DNA of 14,201 nucleotides from an uncultured Ruminococcus sp. (GTDB taxonomy: Bacteria > Bacillota > Clostridia > Oscillospirales > CAG-272), in contig CADAXH010000059.1 of the NCBI GenBank assembly GCA_902791785.1, positions 1-14,201 of the forward strand. The letters are read 5' to 3'. The notes below the pieces were generated by a model that searched no databases, was not told the DNA's origin, and saw nothing but the letters and a program-made list of their open reading frames with translations. A program made the position numbers and the translations under genes. Below are positions 7,194 through 13,275 of the stretch, piece after piece. The first letter of the stretch is position 1. Every line of letters begins with the position of its first letter.

Positions 7194-8280
7194 TCTGACG
7201 AGTTTCGAGTTTCGCTTTGTCGCCCCTTGAGGGGATGTTGACTCTCACTTTGTATTCGGCTTTGCTGCTCAGCCAGCCGGACAGAAGTTCAGCGTCCTCT
7301 TTTGACAACACGTCAGTAGATTCTATTTCTTTAGGTATATATCCTCTTTTTTCGTACAGTTCGCACAGGAATGTGACAAGGGCAGAGGAGTCTATGATCT
7401 CTCCTCCTGAATAGTATTCGGTTTCTGAGTCCATGAGTTTTCCGTCGCGGATATACAGTACCGTGACGGCGGAGATTTCGCCTTCCGAGTGAACGGCGAC
7501 GACGTCTCTCTCAAGACCTACCTGAGCCACGACTTTCTGCTTGTCGCTGAGCTTTTCAATCGCACGGATTCTGTCCCTGAACAGGGCGGCGAGTTCATAC
7601 TGTTCCTTTTCGGATGCCTGCATCATTTTGCTTTTCAGGTCCTGAACGAGAAGATAAGAGCCGTTTGTCAGAAAGTCCAGCGCCATATTGAGTCTCAGTT
7701 TATAGTCATCTTCTGAAACGGATTCAAGGCAAGGTGCGACGCACCCCATCTGCCTGTATATGCAGTGACGTATTTTCCCTTTGTCTTTGGGGAAGGAGTG
7801 GCGGCAGGACGGAAGTCCGAATGCCTTGTCCATTGCTGCAATTACGCCATAAACGACGGCTGTGCTTGTGTAGGGGCCGTAGTATCTGACTTTTTTGTCT
7901 TTTCTTGATCTTGTCATGAAGAATTTCGGATATTCTTCTGTGAGATCGATTGCAATGTACGGGTAGGATTTGTCGTCCTTCAGCTTGATGTTGTATTTAG
8001 GTTTGTGCAGCTTGATCAGACTGTTTTCAAGCGACAGAGCTTCGATTTCCGAGTCGCAGACGATGTACTCAAAGTCTGCTATTTTGCTCGTCATGTTGTC
8101 CGTCTTGACGCTCTTGAAGTCAGTGTTGTTGAAATACTGCGAAACCCTGTTTTTCAGTTTTCTGGATTTGCCTACATAGATAATCTTTCCGGAGGCGTCA
8201 TGCATGATGTACACGCCCGGACAGAGAGGCAGCATTGCCGCTTTTTCTTTCAGCGAATCAGAATATTTTGAATTTACCAT
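7186..8280 (-). CDS. uvrC: UvrC N-terminal fragment: GIY-YIG nuclease, Cys cluster and UVR domain (frame-split uvrC)
   Basis: This 364-residue frame is the first half of excinuclease ABC subunit C. It shows a GIY-YIG 3'-incision nuclease (GVY at 22-24, YVG at 35-37, Glu in LEN at about 85) and a four-Cys cluster at 159, 173, 180 and 184 that fits the UvrC iron-sulfur site. A UVR (UvrB-binding) helix pair lies at about 215-249. The frame ends prematurely after IPSRGDKAKL with six foreign residues and TGA. Removing one copy of a 7-bp repeat at 7200-7213 joins it to the downstream frame as ...KAKLVRMAEENAE..., giving a normal 613-residue UvrC. I chose ATG 8280 (weak AGGGA upstream); a longer frame to 8331 runs through the ptsH terminator and is artefactual. 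Confidence 0.9.
   Translation of the reverse strand: MVNSKYSDSLKEKAAMLPLCPGVYIMHDASGKIIYVGKSRKLKNRVSQYFNNTDFKSVKTDNMTSKIADFEYIVCDSEIEALSLENSLIKLHKPKYNIKLKDDKSYPYIAIDLTEEYPKFFMTRSRKDKKVRYYGPYTSTAVVYGVIAAMDKAFGLPSCRHSFPKDKGKIRHCIYRQMGCVAPCLESVSEDDYKLRLNMALDFLTNGSYLLVQDLKSKMMQASEKEQYELAALFRDRIRAIEKLSDKQKVVAQVGLERDVVAVHSEGEISAVTVLYIRDGKLMDSETEYYSGGEIIDSSALVTFLCELYEKRGYIPKEIESTDVLSKEDAELLSGWLSSKAEYKVRVNIPSRGDKAKLETRQNG
7200..7213 (-). repeat. Perfect 7-bp tandem duplication that breaks uvrC
   Basis: On the minus strand GAAACTC occurs twice back to back. With one copy the uvrC frame reads AAA GCG AAA CTC GTC AGA ATG GCT, encoding KAKLVRMA as expected for the family. With two copies the frame shifts by +1 and ends at a TGA 15 nt after the duplication. 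A unit of 7 is typical of slippage or micro-duplication, less so of sequencing error, which favours homopolymers. Confidence 0.93.
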
Positions 8281-8293
8281 AGTAGTCCCTGAG

Positions 8294-8328
8294 AAAAAAA
8301 CGGCAGATGGAAATAAAGACATCTGCCG
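8294..8328 (-). terminator. Strong Rho-independent terminator after ptsH
   Basis: On the minus strand a perfect 9-bp stem CGGCAGATG (8328-8320) and CATCTGCCG (8309-8301) with a 10-nt loop is followed by seven T residues (8300-8294). It lies 19 nt after the ptsH stop. The uvrC ATG is only 13 nt beyond the U-tract, so there is no room for a separate promoter between terminator and uvrC. Confidence 0.92.
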
Positions 8329-8347
8329 CACATTTTTTGCTTTTCAA

Positions 8348-8617
8348 TTATTGCTGGTTTGCGAGTGTTGTGTTTACAAGTTCTTCGAGTCCGTTCAAAG
8401 CCTCAGCCTCATCCGGGCCGTCAGCGACCAGAGTTATTGTCATTCCGCCTGTGATTCCCATGGAGAGAACACCGAGAAGACTCTTAGCGCTTATGCGGCG
8501 GTCGTCCTTCTGAATCCATATAGAACTGGTATATGAATTGGCTTTCTGAATGAAAAACGTTGCAGGTCTTGCGTGAAGTCCAACACTGTTCTTTATTGTA
8601 ATATCGCGTGATATCAT
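8348..8617 (-). CDS. ptsH: HPr, phosphocarrier protein of the sugar phosphotransferase system
   Basis: HPr is an 89-residue cytoplasmic protein that accepts phosphate from PEP-phosphorylated Enzyme I on His15 and passes it to EIIA domains. In Bacillota, HPr kinase also phosphorylates Ser46, linking it to carbon catabolite repression. Both sites are in register: NSVGLHARPA places His at 15, and AKSLLGVLSMGI places Ser at 46. Having His15 argues against Crh, which lacks it. The frame is open 25 codons further upstream through the promoter region; ATG 8617-8615 with AGGAGA upstream is the true start. It has its own promoter and terminator and no neighbouring pts genes, so it is a single-gene unit here. 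Confidence 0.95.
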   Translation of the reverse strand: MISRDITIKNSVGLHARPATFFIQKANSYTSSIWIQKDDRRISAKSLLGVLSMGITGGMTITLVADGPDEAEALNGLEELVNTTLANQQ

Positions 8618-8674
8618 AACAAAATCTCCTAAGTATATATAAACTATATAACTATTTCCGATTAATACCCGACT

Positions 8675-8702
8675 ATTATAACATAATCCCAATAAAAATC
8701 AA
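8675..8702 (-). promoter_or_regulatory. Sigma-A promoter of ptsH with extended -10
   Basis: A -35 of TTGATT (8702-8697) is followed after 16 nt by a perfect TATAAT (8680-8675). The TG one base upstream makes an extended -10 (TGTTATAAT). The short 16-nt spacer is compatible with extended -10 use. The leader to the ATG is about 50 nt, AT-rich, with no further clear structure. Confidence 0.8.
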
Positions 8703-8731
8703 CACATTTTTGCAATTGTGTGTTAATTTTT
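8694..8731 (-). terminator. AT-rich terminator after the DUF4330-like genes, overlapping the ptsH promoter
   Basis: On the minus strand arms AAAAATTAACACA (8731-8719) and TGTGTTGATTTTT (8706-8694) can form a 13-bp stem with one G-U wobble and a 12-nt loop. The U-run is the 3' arm. The stem includes the TAA stop of the upstream gene (8725-8723). The 3' arm also carries the -35 of the ptsH promoter. Its low GC makes it a weak terminator. Confidence 0.55.
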
Positions 8732-9226
8732 GTCAGTCGGTGCGGATATTGAAGTCAATGTCATTTCAAATTGGACCCTGGAAGTGAATACACTCACCAC
8801 GCTGTTTATTTCCGCCCTCATTGTTCCGTTGACGTAAAAACCGAGATCGCCCGAGGTTCCGTACAGGACGGCTGTTCCGTAAACGTTCCAGTTGGTCGGA
8901 TGGTAAACTTCAATCTGGTTTCCGTCTTCGTCTTCAGCAAACACTGTTGAGCGCTCAGCTTTTATGTCGGTTACGTACCCGATCACTTCTTCATTTGAAG
9001 ACAGGTAGAGAACTGTTCCGTTCTGGATGCTCTTCAGCATCTCTTCGGAAGTTGACTGCATGACATTGTTGACTGAAAATTTAACTTCTGCTTTCTTTGT
9101 CAGCGCTTCATTGTTGAATACATAAAGCCTCAGGATGAGGGCTGCTATGCATGCCACGACTATGAGGATAATCAGGATGTCAAAGACATTGAATCTTGTC
9201 TTTTCAACGGGTTTGATTCTTGCCAT
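8723..9226 (-). CDS. DUF4330-like single-pass membrane protein (second of a tandem pair)
   Basis: This is a 167-residue protein of unknown function. It has a short basic N-terminus ending RFNVFDIL, one hydrophobic segment (about residues 14-37), then about 130 residues of predicted beta-rich extracytoplasmic domain. The FNxxDIL lead into the membrane anchor and the overall build match the DUF4330 family as I know it from Clostridia and cyanobacteria. It starts 1 nt after the stop of a paralogous upstream gene, with GGGGGTG as SD, so the two are coupled. It closes the MurJ-like/ligase operon, suggesting a role in envelope glycan export or assembly. No catalytic motif is visible. The family call is from memory of its shape, not a search. 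Confidence 0.72.
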   Translation of the reverse strand: MARIKPVEKTRFNVFDILIILIVVACIAALILRLYVFNNEALTKKAEVKFSVNNVMQSTSEEMLKSIQNGTVLYLSSNEEVIGYVTDIKAERSTVFAEDEDGNQIEVYHPTNWNVYGTAVLYGTSGDLGFYVNGTMRAEINSVVSVFTSRVQFEMTLTSISAPTDKN

Positions 9227-9227
9227 C

Positions 9228-9737
9228 TTACTTCACCCCCTCAACTGTGAAAGCAGTGCAGAAAACAGTAGCTGCGTAGTTGCCTTCGGCATAATACAGC
9301 GGAGCTCCCACGAGTATCCTGTTTCCGGCTACGTGGGCAACGTCGTGCTTGTCTATTGTTGCAACTCCGTTAACTGTCACGTAAACAACGTAGAGGTCCT
9401 CGTATTCGCCGTATTTGGCAACTTTTGAACCGTCTTCAAGTGTCTCGTAGGAACTGGTTACGTTTATAACCTTTTCAGTGCGAACCTCTTTTACCTTGCC
9501 CAGAGTTTTTCCGGTTGCTGAATCGAGAACAGTGTCTCCCACTTTGAAAAGTGCAAGATTGTCGCCGCTGACCGGAGTTATCTTAACCGTAAAATCAATC
9601 GTATACTGCTTTTCGTTTGACAGGGAATTGCTTCTGGATACAGCGAAGAATACCACAGCTGCAATAATTACCAGAATTGTCAGCAGAACAAGTATATCAA
9701 TCAGATTAAATTTGGTTTTTCCGTTTACTTTGTCCAT
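9228..9737 (-). CDS. DUF4330-like single-pass membrane protein (first of a tandem pair)
   Basis: This is a 169-residue protein of the same plan as its downstream neighbour: basic start, KFNLIDIL, one membrane segment (about residues 12-33), then a beta-rich extracytoplasmic domain. The two share FNxxDIL, a V-G-x-V-x-(D/E)-(I/V) segment after a 'G-T/D-x-V-L' turn, a late VNG motif and a hydrophobic C-terminal strand pattern. Identity is low, so the duplication is old or each has its own job. The strong SD AAGGAGGA (9766-9759) lies about 21-22 nt before ATG 9737, much further than usual, and a small hairpin fills the gap. No in-frame alternative start lies nearer the SD. Function unknown; the operon links it to the ligase and flippase. 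Confidence 0.72.
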   Translation of the reverse strand: MDKVNGKTKFNLIDILVLLTILVIIAAVVFFAVSRSNSLSNEKQYTIDFTVKITPVSGDNLALFKVGDTVLDSATGKTLGKVKEVRTEKVINVTSSYETLEDGSKVAKYGEYEDLYVVYVTVNGVATIDKHDVAHVAGNRILVGAPLYYAEGNYAATVFCTAFTVEGVK

Positions 9738-9744
9738 ATGTTTC

Positions 9745-9766
9745 GCAGAAAAAACTGCTCCTCCTT
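9745..9766 (-). promoter_or_regulatory. Distant ribosome-binding site with bridging mini-hairpin before the first DUF4330-like gene
   Basis: AAGGAGGA (9766-9759) is followed by GCAG-TTTTTT-CTGC (9758-9745), which can fold into a 4-bp hairpin, and then 7 nt to ATG 9737. Unfolded, the SD-to-start distance is 21-22 nt; folded, it drops to about 7-8 nt, near optimal. Only four base pairs form, so the effect is uncertain. Confidence 0.4.
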
Positions 9767-9782
9767 GGAAATGTGTTGTATT

Positions 9783-11720
9783 TTACATACCGGGCGAATA
9801 TGTGCCCTCGAAACTGTAATCTATTGATTCTTTTCTTGATGTAACGAGTCCCGACGCAATGCCTGCAGTCATCCAGAACAGCAGGAGAATCCTGTAATTG
9901 AACCAGATGTGATCGGTGAATCCCATTATAAGAAGTCCTATTATGCCTGTCATCAGAGCAACGCAGACCATCTTGTCTCCCTTTTCGTATTCTGAGGAAG
10001 AGAAGGTGCAGCAGAGCTGAATGAAGACAAATGCGAAAACTGCGAATGTAAGAATTCCGCCGATTCCCATCTCAGCTATGAGCTGCAGATAGAAATTGTG
10101 GGAATGTGCTATTGTTGCAGTGCCGCTCAGTGCGTACTGCGGGAATACCATCTGGAATGCTTCCTGGCCGATTCCGATTCCGAAAAGGAAGATGTCATTG
10201 AGCATGTCGAGAACGCTCTTCCAGATGTTGAGTCTGTATACTGAGGACGAGTCTGCAAGAGTGAAAATGCTCTTCAGTCTGTCCATTACATTGCCGCTTG
10301 CAAATCCCAGGACAGTCACTGCAACAGGAGTGACCAGAATTCCTGCCGTGAGGAAATATTTGCTCTGGTAAAGAAGGAATATGACTGCGCTTATGGCGAG
10401 TCCTATCCATGCGCCTCTGGACCATGTGAGCACAAGACAGCCTAGGTCTGTCAGAAGAGCGACCACTGAAAGAAATCTTCTTCTGCCCGACTGAGATGTT
10501 ATCACGAGCACGGCTGTAACCGGGATTGTAACGAGAAGATATTCTCCCAGAACGTTTGAGTTACCGAATGTGGAGACGGCTCTTCCTGTGATGTCAGAGA
10601 ACATCGACGAGTCCAGGGTGACTGTTGAAGTGTTTCCCGTGAGATATCCGTATATTCCGTATATTGAGACGAAGAAACTGGATATTGCAAGGCAGTTCAG
10701 GCACTTTCTTCCGAGCTTTCCTGATCTGACGAGGTTCTTGACTATGAAATATCCCCCGATCATACAGATCATCAGCAGGGATTTGGATATACTTGTTGTT
10801 GAAACGGAGAAGATTCCTCCGAAAACAACCGATACAATGAACAGGAATACTGCGAAATCAATCAGGTGGAACTTCATTGATCTCTTGCCGCATACCCATT
10901 TGAGCACTACGGAAAGGAAGGTGAGTATCACCAGTGCCGCAAGGAACATTGTCGGAAGGAAAGGCAGGAATGAGAATGTAATCGTGACGCCCGTCTCAGG
11001 TGTTGTGAATATAAGGACCACAACAAGTATTGCACCGATTACGTAGACCAGGTATATGGGATCAAACAGCAGAGAAGACATCGCGAGTATGATTCCCAGA
11101 ATGTACGGGACTGCAGCGTTTTGTTTCAGAGGTTCCTTGCTTGAGTCATAGTCTCTGTTCGGCCTGATTCCAAGTGCCTTGTATAAGAGGAAGTACAATA
11201 TTTTGCTTTCGTGAACTTCGACTTCAAGGGATCTTTTTGCAAACATCGGAATGACTGAAACAGCCATCACCACTATACCTATCACAAGGTTCAGACGCGG
11301 CGTCTCAAGTTCAAATGCCAGTGTTCTGAAAAGATATGTTATAAGGACGAAAAGTCCGTATGTAAAAGCGAATATTCCGTAAGAGGAAAGAGGAATGGAA
11401 ACGAGGTATCTTCCGAGTTTGTGAAGAAGGTTTGAAGTGATGCTGTGCTCAACTCCGTATGCTATGGAATATTTTACCTTCTTCAGAACCCCTATTCCGG
11501 TCCTGTTGTTTTTTGCAACCCACGCACCTATTTTATTCTTTGTGAATTTGTCCGATACGGTGTCATAGGAAGTCATTACCTTGCTGAACACGCTCTGTTT
11601 CAGGAGGCGGGTTATAAATGTTGCAAATGTATTGAGTCCGTGAATTATGGAGCAATTTACGAATTTGTTCCGCAACTGTGCCCAGAATTTGTTTTCTTTC
11701 TTTCCGAGTTCATTTGCCAC
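9783..11720 (-). CDS. O-antigen ligase/polymerase family integral membrane protein (WaaL/Wzy-like)
   Basis: This 645-residue polytopic protein belongs to the family that polymerises or transfers lipid-linked glycans on the outer membrane face. The diagnostic region is near the C-terminal third: FGNSNVLGEYLLVTIP (about 385-400), the LTWSRGAW loop (about 431-438), a long external loop, and AHSHNFYLQLIAEMGIGG (about 538-555), which holds the WaaL-type His and Asn. About 12 hydrophobic segments are visible. Unusually, about 110 basic, mostly non-membrane residues precede the first segment. The frame begins at TTG 11738, but GTG 11720-11718 has AGGAGG five nt upstream and is preferred; it overlaps the flippase gene by 11 nt. 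In a Gram-positive the acceptor is more likely a wall polymer, glycolipid or protein than LPS. Confidence 0.85.
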   Translation of the reverse strand: MANELGKKENKFWAQLRNKFVNCSIIHGLNTFATFITRLLKQSVFSKVMTSYDTVSDKFTKNKIGAWVAKNNRTGIGVLKKVKYSIAYGVEHSITSNLLHKLGRYLVSIPLSSYGIFAFTYGLFVLITYLFRTLAFELETPRLNLVIGIVVMAVSVIPMFAKRSLEVEVHESKILYFLLYKALGIRPNRDYDSSKEPLKQNAAVPYILGIILAMSSLLFDPIYLVYVIGAILVVVLIFTTPETGVTITFSFLPFLPTMFLAALVILTFLSVVLKWVCGKRSMKFHLIDFAVFLFIVSVVFGGIFSVSTTSISKSLLMICMIGGYFIVKNLVRSGKLGRKCLNCLAISSFFVSIYGIYGYLTGNTSTVTLDSSMFSDITGRAVSTFGNSNVLGEYLLVTIPVTAVLVITSQSGRRRFLSVVALLTDLGCLVLTWSRGAWIGLAISAVIFLLYQSKYFLTAGILVTPVAVTVLGFASGNVMDRLKSIFTLADSSSVYRLNIWKSVLDMLNDIFLFGIGIGQEAFQMVFPQYALSGTATIAHSHNFYLQLIAEMGIGGILTFAVFAFVFIQLCCTFSSSEYEKGDKMVCVALMTGIIGLLIMGFTDHIWFNYRILLLFWMTAGIASGLVTSRKESIDYSFEGTYSPGM

Positions 11721-13266
11721 TTCTGCCTCCTTTCTCAAGGCACATTATCTTCTTTCTGAAAGTAATTATGCCGAGCGCGTATAAAATTACTATTATTAGA
11801 GTCAATATAGCACAATAACATATTTTTGTCAACAAACCGCCGTCCGGAAGAGCGTCTGAAATGACCCCTGCCAGAACGGCTGCGGCAGCGGAAGGTATTA
11901 TTGCTGCAGAAGTGATGAAGAGCATCTGAACCGCGGATTTTTCTGCAAACAGTTCATTTCTTTTCTTTATGCTCATAATTGCAATGAAAGCCAGGGAAGT
12001 ATACTGAGACACGCAGAAAGAAAGTGCAACTCCGCTTATTCCTGTTCTGAAAAATATATTAGTGAACAGTCCGCAGACAGCAAATGAGCCCACGCCTATT
12101 ACAGATGAAACGGCCGGAACCTTTGCATTCTTTTTGGAGAACATTACTTTTGAAAGCGCCTCTCTTACGGAAAAGGCGGGTATTGATATTGCCAGTATTT
12201 TCAGGGCAGCTGCACATTCTGACGCGAGCTGTGCGTCAAAAGAGCCCCTCATGTACAGTATTTCGATTATCCTGCCTGAACAGAAATACAGGGCAATTGC
12301 GACAGGCAGCGAAAAAATGTATGACCACTGAACCGTTCTTGAAGAAGTCTCCCTGAAAGATTCCGGATTGTCGTCTGCAGAAGAAGACAGCTTCGGAAAT
12401 ACGTAATTGAGTATTCCGAACGTCACAAGTCCCGATGCGATTGTGAACACCGACAATGAATACTCAAAAGCTGCAACAGTCATGTCTGAAACAAAACTGG
12501 AATAGAATGTTGCAAGAAGGGAAGACGCAGGTGCGAGCCACGAGCTCAGCATTACCAGCCAGACCATGGATTTCAGTTCGCTCAGCACGTGAAGATCCAT
12601 TCTTATGACAGGCTTTGGCATGAGGCGCTTGGAGAGCAGCGGTATCATAACCGTCACAAACTGAATCACCCACGATGCCGTGTAGACAATTGAAAGGATA
12701 ATGACCTGTTTTTCTGTGTTTATTTCATTCTGAGTCGAAAGGTATATGATCAGGGCAATGTTTGAAATGCAGCTGACCGCCGACGGCAGAATAAAACTGT
12801 CGTGAGACTGGAGTATTCCGGCAAGCGTGAATGTTCCTGCGGCAAATACCATGGAAGGAAACATTATTGAAAGCATTTTTGAAGCGAGGTTCAGAGCTTC
12901 TTCAGAAATGCTGGGCGCATAAAGGTAAATAATCCATCTGGAACACAGTGCGCCTATGATGGAAACAATGAGCGTGACTGCGAATGCGGCAGACAAAAAA
13001 ACAGAAGAAAAACGCGAAGCTTCTTCGGGTGAATCGTTTTTCTTCCTGTTGTAAAAAGGTATGAAGCATGAAACTATTGCTGCTGCAAAAAACATGTCAT
13101 AAATGGCAAGAGGGAGTTTTGAGGCGACAGAAAACGCGGTGGCATAAACACTGCCGCCAAGACTTGATGCTATTAACATTTGTCTTATGAGCCCGAGCAC
13201 TTTTGACAGCAGGGCAGCTGCAGTCATTGCGACTATAGTGAGTGTGGGCTTTTTTGCGTTCGCCAT
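11710..13266 (-). CDS. murJ: MurJ/MviN-like lipid-linked oligosaccharide flippase (MOP superfamily)
   Basis: This 518-residue protein has about 14 hydrophobic segments. The N-terminus follows the MurJ pattern: LLSKVLGLIRQMLIASSLGG, then the TAFSVASKLP and AAAIVSCFIPFYN blocks. It should move lipid-linked sugars (lipid II in MurJ) to the outer face. By eye against E. coli MurJ, Arg24 is kept (Arg28), but Arg18 is Lys22, Asp39 is Thr43, Arg52 is Tyr56 and Arg270 falls at about Ser272. Gram-positive MurJ proteins diverge here too, so this does not settle substrate. Next to a WaaL/Wzy-like ligase, an envelope-glycan flippase is a real alternative, and the symbol is provisional. ATG 13266 has GAGGA upstream, 9 nt after trmD. 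Confidence 0.82.
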   Translation of the reverse strand: MANAKKPTLTIVAMTAAALLSKVLGLIRQMLIASSLGGSVYATAFSVASKLPLAIYDMFFAAAIVSCFIPFYNRKKNDSPEEASRFSSVFLSAAFAVTLIVSIIGALCSRWIIYLYAPSISEEALNLASKMLSIMFPSMVFAAGTFTLAGILQSHDSFILPSAVSCISNIALIIYLSTQNEINTEKQVIILSIVYTASWVIQFVTVMIPLLSKRLMPKPVIRMDLHVLSELKSMVWLVMLSSWLAPASSLLATFYSSFVSDMTVAAFEYSLSVFTIASGLVTFGILNYVFPKLSSSADDNPESFRETSSRTVQWSYIFSLPVAIALYFCSGRIIEILYMRGSFDAQLASECAAALKILAISIPAFSVREALSKVMFSKKNAKVPAVSSVIGVGSFAVCGLFTNIFFRTGISGVALSFCVSQYTSLAFIAIMSIKKRNELFAEKSAVQMLFITSAAIIPSAAAAVLAGVISDALPDGGLLTKICYCAILTLIIVILYALGIITFRKKIMCLEKGGRSGK

Positions 13267-13275
13267 ATTATCCTC

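Noticed and set aside
7186..7230. Programmed ribosomal frameshift joining the two uvrC frames
   Set aside because: No slippery heptamer or downstream stimulatory structure is evident, and the exact tandem 7-mer explains the frame change by itself.
8281..8331. N-terminal extension of uvrC by 17 residues
   Set aside because: It would start at a GTG inside the ptsH terminator hairpin. The family N-terminus fits ATG 8280.
8618..8692. N-terminal extension of HPr by 25 residues
   Set aside because: It covers the promoter and leader. Numbering from ATG 8617 puts His15 and Ser46 exactly where HPr has them.
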